Positions 36,964 through 47,092 of a DNA stretch of 64,000 bases are shown piece after piece. A model generated the notes under the pieces. That model saw only the letters and a program-made list of their open reading frames with translations. It was not told where the DNA came from and did no database searches. The stretch is taken from assembly GCF_018263925.1 (NCBI RefSeq), contig NZ_JAEVHF010000008.1:62001-126000 (forward strand), written 5' to 3'. Origin of the DNA: Kistimonas asteriae. GTDB taxonomy: Bacteria; Pseudomonadota; Gammaproteobacteria; Pseudomonadales; Endozoicomonadaceae. The position numbers were made by a program, and so were the translations under genes. Positions within the stretch are counted from its first letter, which is position 1. Every line of letters begins with the position of its first letter.

Positions 36964-38553
36964 TTATTTTATGTAATTATCTGTCAACGAAGCCTGCAGG
37001 AGCTGGCGTGTATAGGCTTGGGCGGGGTGTTGGAACACGTCTTCCGTATTACCGGATTCAATAATTTCACCATGGAGCATGACTATGATGCGATGGCTAA
37101 CGGCCCTGATAATGGCGAGGTCATGGCTGATTATCAGATAGCTGAGATGATGTTTCTTTTGTAACGCTTTGAGAAGGTTGATGATTTGGCACTGTACTGT
37201 TCGATCCAGCGCAGAGGTGGGTTCATCAAGTATCAGTACTTTGGGCTTAAGCACCAGCGCCCGGGCAATCGCGATTCGCTGGCGTTGTCCGCCGGAGAAT
37301 TCGTGGGGGTAGCGGTTCAGAATGGTGTCCGGTAGCTGAACATCCTGAAGGGCGCTGATGACCTGTTGCCTGATCATATCCGGATTGTCAGGGCAATGGA
37401 TGTGAAGCCCTTCAGCGACGATTTCTTCAACCGTCAGTCGGGGGCTCAAGCTACCAAATGGATCCTGAAAGACGATCTGGAGGTGGCGACGGAAAGGGCG
37501 GAATGCTTTACGTGACAGCTGGTCAATGTTTTGCTGGCGAAGTTGAATGTTGCCCGAGAAGGGCTGCAACTTCAGGAGTGCGCATGCCAGCGTTGTTTTC
37601 CCCGAGCCGCTTTCTCCGACCAGTCCCAGGGTTTCACCGGCTTTTAACACCAGTGATACATTACGAACGGCATAATGCCAGGACTTAATGGTACCCAGAA
37701 CCCCCTTTTTTTCAGGAAAACGTACCGTGATCTCTGATGCACGCATTACGTCAGGTGCGTTTGGCGGAAGAGGAGAGGCAGAGCCCTGGGGGGTGGCGTT
37801 AATCAATGTTTTGGTCAATGGCTGTTGGGGATCATGCAATACGGATTCAACGGCCCCTGATTCAATCATCTGCCCGTCTGCCATGATAGCAACCCGTGAT
37901 GCATGGTGTTTGACCAGGTTCAGGTCATGGCTGATTAATAGTACGGAGAGGTCGTACTCATCCCGTAAGCTGTCCAGTAGCGCCAGAATCTTTTGTTGGA
38001 CGGTGACATCCAGTGCAGTCGTAGGCTCATCCGCAATCAACAGGTCGGGACGGTTGGCCAGTGCCATGGCGATCATAACACGCTGGCGTTGGCCGCCGGA
38101 TAATGCGTGGGGCAGGGCATTATATTTCTGTTCAATCTGCTTGATGCCTACCCGTTCAAGGAGTGCGAGTGTCTCGGTTTTCGCCTGTCGGTCGCTCAGT
38201 CCCTGGTGGCGTATCAGGGTTTCACTGATCTGTCTTCCCGCCGTATGGAGAGGATTTAATGCGCTCAGGGGCTCCTGGAAGATCATGCCGAGTCGGTTGC
38301 CGCGCAGGTTCGCTAGTGCCTGGTTTCCAAGCGTCAGCAGATTGTGTCCTTGGAAGTGTATATGACCAGAAGCGCGGGTGTGGTGGGGCAGTAATCCCAT
38401 AATGCTGAGGGCTGTCAGGGTCTTGCCTGAACCTGATTCGCCCACCAAAGCAACGGTTTCTCCCGCTTCAATGGAGAATGACAGCGATTTCACCAGCTCT
38501 TTCTGGCTATCGTGCAATCGCACGGATAAATCCGCTATGTCCAGCAGGCTCAT
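36964..38553 (-). CDS. yejF: Peptide ABC transporter, fused double ATP-binding protein (YejF type)
   Basis: 529 residues with two complete ABC ATPase domains in one chain (about 1-255 and 270-529). Each has Walker A GESGSGKT and a signature motif, LSGGQRQR in the first and FSGGQRQR in the second, with [11 protein letters not shown] and [11 protein letters not shown] as Walker B. The protein energises uptake of oligopeptides across the inner membrane. Its start overlaps the yejE stop by four bases. Order SBP-SBP-B-E-F matches the Yej operon, with a second binding protein added. Confidence 0.94.
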   Translation of the reverse strand: MSLLDIADLSVRLHDSQKELVKSLSFSIEAGETVALVGESGSGKTLTALSIMGLLPHHTRASGHIHFQGHNLLTLGNQALANLRGNRLGMIFQEPLSALNPLHTAGRQISETLIRHQGLSDRQAKTETLALLERVGIKQIEQKYNALPHALSGGQRQRVMIAMALANRPDLLIADEPTTALDVTVQQKILALLDSLRDEYDLSVLLISHDLNLVKHHASRVAIMADGQMIESGAVESVLHDPQQPLTKTLINATPQGSASPLPPNAPDVMRASEITVRFPEKKGVLGTIKSWHYAVRNVSLVLKAGETLGLVGESGSGKTTLACALLKLQPFSGNIQLRQQNIDQLSRKAFRPFRRHLQIVFQDPFGSLSPRLTVEEIVAEGLHIHCPDNPDMIRQQVISALQDVQLPDTILNRYPHEFSGGQRQRIAIARALVLKPKVLILDEPTSALDRTVQCQIINLLKALQKKHHLSYLIISHDLAIIRAVSHRIIVMLHGEIIESGNTEDVFQHPAQAYTRQLLQASLTDNYIK

Positions 38554-39566
38554 ACAGTGGCTCCTGCGTCCATGGCATCTCTGACCGCTTCACCGATAAA
38601 GACCAGTAGCGTCAGCAGGACTGACAGAGCCAGGAAGGCGGTAATGCCCAGCCAGGGAGCCTGCAGGTTGTTTTTGCCCTGGGCAATCAGCTCGCCGAGG
38701 GACGGTGAACCAACAGGCAGGCCAAAACCCAGAAAGTCGAGGGAGGTCAGCGTACTGATCGCGCCGGTGAGGATAAACGGTATAAAGGTCAGGGTGGCGA
38801 CCATCGCATTGGGCAGGATATGCCTGAACATCAGCCGGGTATCGGTGACGCCCAATGCTCGTGCTGCCCTGACATAGTCCAGGTTTCTGCCTCGAAGGAA
38901 TTCTGCCCTGACGACATCGACCAGGGCTGTCCAGGAGAACAGCAGCATGGTGCCCAGTAGCCACCAGAAACCGGGTTCAACCAGGCTGGCCAGGATGATC
39001 AGCAGGTAGAGCATCGGAAGACCTGACCATATTTCAAGGAAGCGTTGTCCAAACAGATCGATGCGCCCGCCATAGTAACCCTGGAGTGCCCCCGCCACGA
39101 TGCCGATCAGGGTGCTGAACAGGGTCAGTATCAGGCTGAAGAGGATGGAAATCCTGAGTCCATAGATAACCCTAGCCAGGACATCACGTCCCTGGTCATC
39201 CGTGCCCAGCCAGTTCTCGGAAGAAGGGGGCGCCGGTGCGGGCTGATCAAAATTGATGGTATCGTGCGAATAGCGTATCGGGGGCCAGAGTATCCAGCCC
39301 TGCTGAAGGATTTGTGCTTGGATATCCTGTTCCCGGTAATCTGTGCGGAGTGGTAGGTCGCCACCAAAAGTGGTTTCCGGGTAGTCAAACAGGACCGGCA
39401 CATGGAATTGGTTTTCATAGCGAACCAGCAGGGGTTTGTCGTTGGCAATCAGCTCTGCCATGAGTACCAGGGCAAATAACATCAGGAACAGGCATAAGGA
39501 GGCATAGCCCCGGCGATTTGCCTTGAATCGTTGCCACCGTTTCTGATTATGAGGTCGCAGCCGCAT
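38550..39566 (-). CDS. yejE: Peptide ABC transporter permease (YejE type)
   Basis: 338 residues. One N-terminal helix (about residues 22-41) is followed by a periplasmic segment and then the typical five-helix DppC-type permease core, with the EAA-like loop near AARALGVTDTRLMFRHILPNA. YejE proteins are recognised by the extended periplasmic insert ending NWLGTDDQGRDVLARVIYGLRISILF. The stop overlaps yejF and the start overlaps the yejB stop by one base, so the three are translationally coupled. Confidence 0.94.
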   Translation of the reverse strand: MRLRPHNQKRWQRFKANRRGYASLCLFLMLFALVLMAELIANDKPLLVRYENQFHVPVLFDYPETTFGGDLPLRTDYREQDIQAQILQQGWILWPPIRYSHDTINFDQPAPAPPSSENWLGTDDQGRDVLARVIYGLRISILFSLILTLFSTLIGIVAGALQGYYGGRIDLFGQRFLEIWSGLPMLYLLIILASLVEPGFWWLLGTMLLFSWTALVDVVRAEFLRGRNLDYVRAARALGVTDTRLMFRHILPNAMVATLTFIPFILTGAISTLTSLDFLGFGLPVGSPSLGELIAQGKNNLQAPWLGITAFLALSVLLTLLVFIGEAVRDAMDAGATV

Positions 39567-40657
39567 CAGTAACCCCTTGTCTCGAAATCAATGCGAGGGT
39601 CAACCAGAACATAGGTCAGGTCACCCAGCAGTCTTGCGATGAGCCCGAGTAGTGTGAAGATATAGAGTGTTCCGAACACCACGGGATAGTCCCGGCTGAT
39701 GGCGGCTTCAAAACCGAGCAAGCCCAATCCATCAAGGGAAAAGACCACTTCAATCAGCAGGCTGTTGGTAAACAGGATGCTGATCAGCGCCGCAGGAAAG
39801 CCGGCAATAACGATCAGCATGGCGTTGCGAAACACATGGCCGTAGAGCACTTGCCGCTCATTGAGTCCTTTGGCACGTGCTGTCATCACGTATTGACGAG
39901 CCATCTGGTCCAGGAAGGCGTTTTTGGTCAGAAAGGTGAGCGTGGCAAAACTGCCAAGTACCATGGCTGTCAGCGGGAGAGCCAGATGCCAGAAATAATC
40001 AGCCACTTTACCTGCTAACGACAGCGTGTCGAAATCATCGGACACCAGTCCCCGTAACGGAAAAAGTTGCCAGTAGCTGCCACCTGCAAAAAAAATGATC
40101 AGAAATAATGCCAGCAGAAAGCCCGGTACGGCATAACAGATTGTAACCAGCGTACTGCTCCAGACATCAAAGTGACTGCCGTGTCGCACCGCCTTACGGA
40201 TGCCCAGGGGAATGGAGAGGGCGTAAACCAGCAGGGTGCTCCATAGCCCGAGAGAGAGCGAGACTGGCAATTTCTCTGCAATGAGTTCAATAACGGAAAT
40301 ATCACGGTAGAAGCTGCTTCCGAAATCGAAGGTCAGGTAGCTGTACATCATCCGGACGAAGCGCTCTACGGGTGGCTTGTCGAAACCGTATTGTGTTTCT
40401 ATTTCCCGGATAAGGTCAGGGTCGAGTCCTCGGGAGCCTCGGTATTCACTGCTTTGATCCATTAACGGCTGCTGGATTTCACTGCCAGCATCCCCGCCGA
40501 TGCGACCGGTAATGTCGGTATCCAGTCCTTCCAGCTTGGCGATCATTTGCTCGACGGGGCCACCGGGCGCCGCCTGGACAATCGCAAAGTTGATTAGCAT
40601 GATGCCAAACAGTGTGGGTATAAACAGCAGGAGTCGTCGGGCGATATAGGCTCGCAT
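39566..40657 (-). CDS. yejB: Peptide ABC transporter permease (YejB type)
   Basis: 363 residues, DppB-type permease with a start helix ([22 protein letters not shown]) and a long periplasmic loop containing the Yej-type insert before the membrane core. The EAA-like loop reads [19 protein letters not shown]. It pairs with YejE to form the channel. The lead binding-protein gene stops 85 bases upstream. Confidence 0.94.
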   Translation of the reverse strand: MRAYIARRLLLFIPTLFGIMLINFAIVQAAPGGPVEQMIAKLEGLDTDITGRIGGDAGSEIQQPLMDQSSEYRGSRGLDPDLIREIETQYGFDKPPVERFVRMMYSYLTFDFGSSFYRDISVIELIAEKLPVSLSLGLWSTLLVYALSIPLGIRKAVRHGSHFDVWSSTLVTICYAVPGFLLALFLIIFFAGGSYWQLFPLRGLVSDDFDTLSLAGKVADYFWHLALPLTAMVLGSFATLTFLTKNAFLDQMARQYVMTARAKGLNERQVLYGHVFRNAMLIVIAGFPAALISILFTNSLLIEVVFSLDGLGLLGFEAAISRDYPVVFGTLYIFTLLGLIARLLGDLTYVLVDPRIDFETRGY

Positions 40658-40742
40658 CAGTTTAACCGTCAGGGGTTATTAAATGGCTGGGCTTTGTTGC
40701 ATTATTGCCCGGCTTCATGCCGTTTGATGGGGTGAATGTGTT

Positions 40743-42545
40743 TTAGTCTAGCGTTTGAATATCAGGTGTGCGCAGCCACCAAGTGGTGAGGTCTATGCCA
40801 TAACCGGGCAGTGTGTCGGGGTGCCTGAGTCTGGCGTGATAGGCAATGTGCCAGTCGGGCATGTAAAACAGGGGAACAACCTGGTATTGCCAGAGTATGG
40901 CGCGCTCCATAGCGTGCAACCTGGCTTTCAATGCTGCTCGACTGCCGGCCTGCGGAATACTGGCGCACAGGGCGTCTACAGCGGGATTGTTGATTGCGGC
41001 CAGATTCAGACTGCCGGGAATATTCACGACACCGCTGTGCCAGAAGTTGCATTGCTCCGTGCCTGGCGATGGCGTATGACGAAAGGTATGGACAATAAGG
41101 TCATAATCATACTGGCGGACGCGGTTTAGATAGAGCGCGCTGTCTATCGTCCTGATATTCAGCTGAATACCTGCTTCAGCCAGGCGTTTGCGCTGCCCTT
41201 GAAATAAACGCTCCAGCTCTGGCTGATGAAGGAGTAACTCCAGATGGACGCTTTTGCCTGATGGGGTTTTTAGCTGGTTTTTATCGATGTGGTAGCCGGC
41301 GGTCCGTAGTATCTGATGGGCATACTTGAGGCGTTGTCGACTGCTTTGGTTTGCAGGGGCTGGGTGCCAGGGGGTTGTAAACAGGGGGGCTTGCAGGACG
41401 TCCTTATAGGGCATCAGTAAGTTTTTTTCTTCTAGGCTGGGCATGTTGTCTGGCAGGCTCAGATCGGTACCGGAAAACAGGCTCAGAGCCCGGCTAAACT
41501 CATTGTGAAGCAAGTGATTGATCATCCAGTCCGGTTCGAGTAGCCAGGTGATAGCTTCGCGGAGGCTGCGATCTTTCAGTAGCGGTTTACGGGCATTAAA
41601 GACCAGAGAGAGTGTCTGGGGGTTCTGGTTTCGATGCTTCTCTTGCACGATTTCTCTGCTTAGAAGCGCTTTTTGATTGTATCCCTGCTGCCAGTGTCGC
41701 GGATTCTCTTCGATGCGTATATCAATACTGCCGTTATTGAAGGCTTCCAGTGCAACAGTCTGGTCACGGAAGTAGTCAACCCGTACCCGGTCGAAATTAT
41801 ATCGCCCACGGTTAAAGGGGTGGTCAGAGGCCCAGTAATCCTTGACGCGTTCATAAATAACATAACGGCCGGGCTGGAAATCCGTAACCCGATATGAGCC
41901 GCTCCCGACTGGCGGCTGCAGGTCGCTGTGAGAAAAATCACGATGGCGCCACCAGTGCTCAGCCAATACTGGAATTTGTCCAAGGATAAAGGGGAGTTCC
42001 CGGTTGTGGCCGGTTTTGAAGGTGAACAGCACCCGGTCACGGGATGTGGCGGTGACTGAGTCGATGTCAGCATAAAACTGTCGCCAGAAGGGGGAGCCTT
42101 TCTCAAGAAGAGTGTTGAAGCTGAAGACAATGTCTGCAGCGGTGATGGGCGCTCCGTCCTGAAAGCGGGCGTCCGGATTGAGTGTGAAGGCCACCCAGCG
42201 GTTATCATCCGGCCGCTCAATATGTCTGACGATCACACCGTACTTGCTCAGGGGCTCATCCACTGTTCGACTCAGCAGGGTGTCGTGGAGAAAGAGGCTG
42301 CCAAAGGCCTCTTTACCTTTGAGGATGTAGGGATTAAAGCTGTCAAATGTACCCGTCGCATGGAGATGCAAGGTGCCACCTTTGGGTGCGTCGGGATTGA
42401 CGTAATCAAGGTGAGCATAATTGGCAGGGTATTTCGGATTACCATGGAGGGCTATGCCGTGGCTGATAGTCGTCTCTGCGGATAAGGCTGCTGTGGCGGT
42501 CAGCAGTATGACGCTGACGACAATGCGGAAGCTGTTTGGCAGCAT
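40743..42545 (-). CDS. Extracellular peptide-binding protein, YejA type (copy 2)
   Basis: 600 residues, SBP family 5. The signal peptide is MLPNSFRIVVSVILLTATAALSA, cut near residue 23. The mature start ISHGIALHGNPKYP and the NPDAPKGGTLHLHATGTFDSFNPYILKG stretch mark the YejA group. It delivers peptides to YejBEF. The ATG at 42545 is chosen for its signal peptide; the frame is open much further upstream, but that part lies within the neighbouring gene. Paralogue of the adjacent upstream SBP (42562-44448), only 16 bases apart. Ligand unknown. Confidence 0.9.
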   Translation of the reverse strand: MLPNSFRIVVSVILLTATAALSAETTISHGIALHGNPKYPANYAHLDYVNPDAPKGGTLHLHATGTFDSFNPYILKGKEAFGSLFLHDTLLSRTVDEPLSKYGVIVRHIERPDDNRWVAFTLNPDARFQDGAPITAADIVFSFNTLLEKGSPFWRQFYADIDSVTATSRDRVLFTFKTGHNRELPFILGQIPVLAEHWWRHRDFSHSDLQPPVGSGSYRVTDFQPGRYVIYERVKDYWASDHPFNRGRYNFDRVRVDYFRDQTVALEAFNNGSIDIRIEENPRHWQQGYNQKALLSREIVQEKHRNQNPQTLSLVFNARKPLLKDRSLREAITWLLEPDWMINHLLHNEFSRALSLFSGTDLSLPDNMPSLEEKNLLMPYKDVLQAPLFTTPWHPAPANQSSRQRLKYAHQILRTAGYHIDKNQLKTPSGKSVHLELLLHQPELERLFQGQRKRLAEAGIQLNIRTIDSALYLNRVRQYDYDLIVHTFRHTPSPGTEQCNFWHSGVVNIPGSLNLAAINNPAVDALCASIPQAGSRAALKARLHAMERAILWQYQVVPLFYMPDWHIAYHARLRHPDTLPGYGIDLTTWWLRTPDIQTLD

Positions 42546-42561
42546 GCTGATGATATCCCTC

Positions 42562-44448
42562 TTAATCCGGCTTGTGCGTGGGGTTGTGAGCGCGCGCGGT
42601 CTGCTCCCACCAGTGGGCAAAACTGAACCCATACTGTGGCAGCGGGTCGGGATGCTGGAGTCTGGCCTTGTAGGCGATGCGCAGCACAGGGCTATGCCAA
42701 CCCGGGATAATGTAATGCCGCCACAATAAAACCCGGTCAATGGCTTGGGCGTGGCTGTGCAGCGCATGAATACCACGGGCGGTCAACAAGCCGGAAATCA
42801 GCTGGTCAATGACGGGATCTTCGATACCGGAAAAATTCATACTGCCGGGTTGTCGAGCGCTGGAAGAATGAAAGAAGTCGATGACTTCTGGTCCGGGCAA
42901 CATGCGCTGGGGGATCGGGTAATGTATGAGGTCAAAGTCAAACTGCTTCAGTCGCTGACGGTACTGGCTGGCATCCAATGCTCTCAAGGTGACGTGGACA
43001 CCAATGTCAGCAAGATTCTTAATAAAATGTTGAACGATACGCTCCAGCCCTTTTGAGGGGTGAATAATCTCGAAATGCAAAGGCATTCCCTGAGCATTAA
43101 CCATACGATGATCCCGGTAAAGCCAGCCAGCCTGTTCAAGTAACTGGATGGCCTGACGTTTGGCGGCAGCAGGATGGGATGTTTCGCGGTGAGTCGGTAG
43201 CGGGTCTGAAAATAATCTCGCAGGGAGTTGTTTCCGGAAAGGTGTTAACAGATTGAGTGTCTTTGGATCAGGGCTATCCCATAACTGGTTCTGAAGGAAC
43301 GGGAAGATACTCTGATTTCGCTGATAACTTTGATAAAAAAGCAGGCGGTTGATCAGATTGAAATCAAACATCAGGCTGACTGCTGCGCGTGTTGACTCGT
43401 TGTTAAACGGAGGGCGACGCGTATTAAAAAAGAATGCCCTGATGCCTCCCGGACTGGATAGAGGGATTTCCAGTTTTTTTATTGCCCCGGTTTTAATGGC
43501 TGGATAGTCATAGGCGCTGTGCCAGTTCTTGGCAACGGTTTCAATGTAAGCATCGAAGGCGCCTGTCTTGAAATGCTCAAAGGCGACATTAAGATCCCGG
43601 TAGAAGTCTATGATTATTCGATCAAAATTGTATTTTCCCCGGTTGATCGGCAAATCCCGCCCCCAGTAATTGGCCACCCGTTCGAAGACCAGCTGTTTAC
43701 CTGGAATCACCCGTGTAATGCGATAGGGGCCGGAATTGAGGGGGGGGATCAACGGGTCAGTCGTCTGAAGTGGGTTTGGAATGTTTTTGTTGGTAAAGGA
43801 CGATTTTGATAGTACCGGCAGTTCCGCCAAGGTATAGAGCTGGGCGCAGTGATTTTCAGAAGTGAGATCAAAACGGATTGCATGTTTACCCGTCACTTCC
43901 GCACGCTCGACTATTTGGTAGGCCAGTTGATAGCGGGGATGCCCCCATTGCCGCAAGGCCTGAAATGAAAACAGTACATCTTCCGGTGTGACGGGGCTCC
44001 CGTCGTGAAACTTGGCTTCAGGCCTGAGATGGAAGGTCATCCAGGCACAGTTTTCAGGGTAGGTGACAGACTCTGCCAGCAACCCATAGGCGACCTGCAT
44101 TTCATCGGAGGACAGTTGGAATGCATGACTACCTGTCATCAGGGTCTCATTAAATTCACTGACACCCAGTAGGGAAAAGCCGGGTAATGCCGATGGCGCA
44201 TTGCCTTTGAGAAGGTAGGGGTTGAGTGAATCGAAGGTGCCATAGGCCATTAATCGCAGGGTGCCGCCTTTGGGCGCATCCGGATTGACTGTTGCAAGAT
44301 GGGTGAAATTTGCCGGGTACTTCAGTGGTTCATGGAGTGAGAATCCATGAGAATGGATAATATCGCCTTGAGGGCGAGCAGTATCGGCCTGTGCAACCCC
44401 AATATCAGCCAGAAGGAAGGCGGTGAGTGCGATAAAAAAGGCGTGCAC
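42562..44448 (-). CDS. Extracellular peptide-binding protein, YejA type (copy 1)
   Basis: 628 residues from a GTG at 44448, giving a signal peptide MHAFFIALTAFLLADIGVAQA. The body has the same YejA marks as its neighbour (HGFSLHEPLKYPANFTHL and NPDAPKGGTL). A TTG at 44487 would lengthen it by 13 residues but lies inside the hairpin arm upstream; neither start has a good ribosome site, so the start is uncertain. Two tandem paralogous receptors upstream of one permease set suggest two peptide classes. The previous gene on this strand is mltD. Confidence 0.87.
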   Translation of the reverse strand: MHAFFIALTAFLLADIGVAQADTARPQGDIIHSHGFSLHEPLKYPANFTHLATVNPDAPKGGTLRLMAYGTFDSLNPYLLKGNAPSALPGFSLLGVSEFNETLMTGSHAFQLSSDEMQVAYGLLAESVTYPENCAWMTFHLRPEAKFHDGSPVTPEDVLFSFQALRQWGHPRYQLAYQIVERAEVTGKHAIRFDLTSENHCAQLYTLAELPVLSKSSFTNKNIPNPLQTTDPLIPPLNSGPYRITRVIPGKQLVFERVANYWGRDLPINRGKYNFDRIIIDFYRDLNVAFEHFKTGAFDAYIETVAKNWHSAYDYPAIKTGAIKKLEIPLSSPGGIRAFFFNTRRPPFNNESTRAAVSLMFDFNLINRLLFYQSYQRNQSIFPFLQNQLWDSPDPKTLNLLTPFRKQLPARLFSDPLPTHRETSHPAAAKRQAIQLLEQAGWLYRDHRMVNAQGMPLHFEIIHPSKGLERIVQHFIKNLADIGVHVTLRALDASQYRQRLKQFDFDLIHYPIPQRMLPGPEVIDFFHSSSARQPGSMNFSGIEDPVIDQLISGLLTARGIHALHSHAQAIDRVLLWRHYIIPGWHSPVLRIAYKARLQHPDPLPQYGFSFAHWWEQTARAHNPTHKPD

Positions 44449-44460
44449 GTTTTGGAGAAT

Positions 44461-44500
44461 CCCCCTGCTGATTGGATGCTTATCCAACTATAGCAGGGGG
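44461..44500. other. Hairpin between mltD and the peptide-binding gene, no U-tract
   Basis: CCCCCTGCT (44461-44469) pairs with AGCAGGGGG (44492-44500), and inside it TTGGAT pairs with ATCCAA. There is no T-run on the minus strand after it. It could partly separate mltD from the transporter genes. Confidence 0.6.
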
Positions 44501-44522
44501 TGCGGAGCCTACGATTTCAGTG

Positions 44523-46130
44523 TCAGTTGGTACTGGTTACATCCACGTAGAGGGTGAGTTGTTGGCCCGGCTGAAGGTATTTGCCCGGCAAGGTGTTCCA
44601 CTGCTTGATCTGGTTCACCTTGACGTTGAACCGCCCGGCAATCAGGGAGAGGTTGTCGCCATTTCGAACCTGGTAGTTAACCTTGCGGATAATGCCGGAA
44701 TTCTCTTTGCCGGGTTCAGTCCAGATGACCAGTTGCTGACCTGCGCGCAGTGTGTCAGTGGGAGCCATGCTGTTCCACTTAGCCAATGCCCGGACGTTGA
44801 CGTCATATTCTTTAGCAATCAGCCAGAAGCTGTCGCCCGGTTTCACCTGATACTGCATTTTCTGTCGACCACTGACAGAACGGCTTTGTCGCGCCAGTTT
44901 CCGTTGTTCTGCACTGAGTGCATAGGCTTCGCTGTCCTCGGAGGGCACCGGGATCAGCAGGGCTTTACCTGCAACAATGGTATTGCTGGTCAGGTTGTTG
45001 ACCTCCTTGATCAGGTCAACGGACGTCTGGTAGCGCTTGGATATCGTCAGCAGACTGTCGCCAGAGCGAATGGTGTAACGCTGCCACTGCAGGCGGCGCT
45101 CTGCTGGCAGGCTAGTCAGTACCTGACGGAAGTGATCGGCCTTGTCGATGGGTACCAGCAGGTGGTGCGGCCCTTCGGGATCGGTCGCCCAGCGATTGAA
45201 GCCCGGGTTCAGGCGATACAGCTCATCAATGTCTATTTTTGCCAGTGAGGCGGCGCGAGCGAGGTCAATCTGCTGCCCGGTTTCGACCACATCAAAATAA
45301 GGTTTGTTGGCGACGCGGTTCACGGTGATGTTATGGGTATCGGAATCCCTGACTATTTTGGAGATCGCAATCAGTCGGGGAACATAAGCGGTCGTTTCCC
45401 GCGGCAGGCTGAGTGACCAGAAATCCGTCGGCTTGCCTTTCTTGCGATTCTTGCGGATGGCAGAGGCCACCGTGCCTCTGCCGGCATTGTATGCGGCAAG
45501 GGCCAGCTCCCAGTCATTGAATTCGTCGTGAAGTTCCTGCAGGTAATCCAGCGCCGCATCGGTTGAGGCCAGGATGTCACGGCGTCCGTCATACCACCAG
45601 TTCTGTTTCAGCCCATAATGGCGCCCCGTTGAAGGGATGAACTGCCAGAGGCCCGCAGCGCGGCCGTGGGAGTAGGCAAAGGGGTCAAAGGCGCTTTCCA
45701 CCACGGGCAGTAGCGCCATCTCCATAGGCATATTGCGCTCCTGGACCTCTTCAACAATGTGGTAGAGGTAAGGGGAGGCGCGGTTGATTACACGGTCAAA
45801 GTACCCTTGATGGCGGCGGTAGTAGTGCAGTTCCGCCCGGATTCTCGGTTCATCCTGGTCGAGGTTCATGGCCAGGCCGGGAATAATGCGATCCCAGAGA
45901 TTGGTGATAACCACCGGTTTTGGTGCAGGCGGTGTTTTCGCTTTGCCGTGTTGTTCGCCGGCCGTTTGTGCTGAACCCGTGCCGACAGAGGAATTCGCGG
46001 TTTCTGGCGATTGTTGCAGAGGGGATGTCTGACATCCTGCCAGTAGACTCAGAGCCAGAACGGCGCCTGCAACCGGGCTTATCCGGCCTAAGGCGCGCGA
46101 AGGGGATTTCGTTCGATTCGCTTCTTGCAT
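44523..46130 (-). CDS. mltD: Membrane-bound lytic murein transglycosylase D
   Basis: 535 residues, a lipoprotein (lipobox LLAGC, acylated Cys33). It cleaves glycan strands to 1,6-anhydromuropeptides in the periplasm. The SLT catalytic domain (about 110-270) has Glu145 in PVVESAFDP and the GLWQFIPSTGRHYGL signature. Three LysM repeats follow at about 352-398, 422-466 and 482-530, binding peptidoglycan. Upstream on the opposite strand there is only gloB and its partner. Its position beside a muropeptide-type importer suggests a recycling link. Confidence 0.95.
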   Translation of the reverse strand: MQEANRTKSPSRALGRISPVAGAVLALSLLAGCQTSPLQQSPETANSSVGTGSAQTAGEQHGKAKTPPAPKPVVITNLWDRIIPGLAMNLDQDEPRIRAELHYYRRHQGYFDRVINRASPYLYHIVEEVQERNMPMEMALLPVVESAFDPFAYSHGRAAGLWQFIPSTGRHYGLKQNWWYDGRRDILASTDAALDYLQELHDEFNDWELALAAYNAGRGTVASAIRKNRKKGKPTDFWSLSLPRETTAYVPRLIAISKIVRDSDTHNITVNRVANKPYFDVVETGQQIDLARAASLAKIDIDELYRLNPGFNRWATDPEGPHHLLVPIDKADHFRQVLTSLPAERRLQWQRYTIRSGDSLLTISKRYQTSVDLIKEVNNLTSNTIVAGKALLIPVPSEDSEAYALSAEQRKLARQSRSVSGRQKMQYQVKPGDSFWLIAKEYDVNVRALAKWNSMAPTDTLRAGQQLVIWTEPGKENSGIIRKVNYQVRNGDNLSLIAGRFNVKVNQIKQWNTLPGKYLQPGQQLTLYVDVTSTN

Positions 46131-46231
46131 TGGGTACCGTGATTGTTGTTGTGCGTCAATAGGGGCGCTGGTATTGATCGACGCGCACCAGTGAATGACT
46201 GTAGTTTCTCATAACAGTATATCCCTGGTAA

Positions 46232-47011
46232 TCAGAAACTGTCTTTCCAGCGACGTATTGCTGCAAAGGTGTCCGTATCGTCTGTCATAGTGCGGCCAGA
46301 AAACTGCTCTGCCGCGGCTTTGATGGTTGCCTGACTGGACCGCAGGAACGGGTTGGTGGCCCGTTCCGTGGCCATATCCGATGGCACCGTGGATTTGCCG
46401 CTTTGGCGGAGTACTTCTGCTTCGGTCAGGCGTTGCTGGAGTTCCGCATTATCTGTTTCAACCGTCTGTGCAAAACGCAGATTCGCCAGCGTGTATTCAT
46501 GGGCACAGTAAATCTGGGTTGAGTCTGGCAACGCTGACAGCTTGGTCAGTGACGCCAGCATCTGTGCGGGCGTACCTTCAAAAAGCCGTCCACAGCCACC
46601 GGCAAACAGGGTGTCACCACAAAACAGGATTGGGGGCTGTTGCTCAGGCTCGCCGTAATACGCTATATGGCCCGCTGTATGCCCCGGCGTTTCGATAACC
46701 CGGAATGTACAGCCATGGAGCAACAGCGTATCGTTCTCAGACAGGGGGTGTGTCAGGTCGGGGATTTGCTCATTGGCCGGCCCATAAACCGGCACATTGT
46801 GGTGTGCAAGCAGCGTCCGTATACCACCGGTATGGTCACCGTGATGATGAGTGATCAGTATGCCCGCCAGTTCCAGATTGTTGTCACGGCAGGCTTTGAG
46901 TACGATGTCACCATCACCCGGGTCAACGACATGGCAGAGGCGGCTGTCTGGATCAGTCAGCAGCCAAATATAATTGTCATTGAAGGCCGGAAGGCCGGTT
47001 ACGTTGATCAT
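46232..47011 (-). CDS. gloB: Hydroxyacylglutathione hydrolase (glyoxalase II)
   Basis: 259 residues, metallo-beta-lactamase fold. It hydrolyses S-lactoylglutathione to D-lactate and glutathione in methylglyoxal detoxification. The metal motif THHHGDH is at residues 54-60 and further ligands are in ETPGHTAGH and FCGDTLF. The C-terminal glutathione-binding domain ends in RRWKDSF. It is divergent from the methyltransferase gene at 47093, with 81 bases between starts. Confidence 0.96.
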   Translation of the reverse strand: MINVTGLPAFNDNYIWLLTDPDSRLCHVVDPGDGDIVLKACRDNNLELAGILITHHHGDHTGGIRTLLAHHNVPVYGPANEQIPDLTHPLSENDTLLLHGCTFRVIETPGHTAGHIAYYGEPEQQPPILFCGDTLFAGGCGRLFEGTPAQMLASLTKLSALPDSTQIYCAHEYTLANLRFAQTVETDNAELQQRLTEAEVLRQSGKSTVPSDMATERATNPFLRSSQATIKAAAEQFSGRTMTDDTDTFAAIRRWKDSF

Positions 47012-47092
47012 GGGCGTCTGGTGTGCTCTGAAACCGGGATTACTGGCATCCTATCGGTTTGCCAGTTGACTTCCAATAGTAACGGATACCGA

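Noticed and set aside
44472-45248. 258-codon plus-strand frame opposite mltD
   Set aside because: It reads the complement of the MltD LysM region; MltD is complete on the minus strand.
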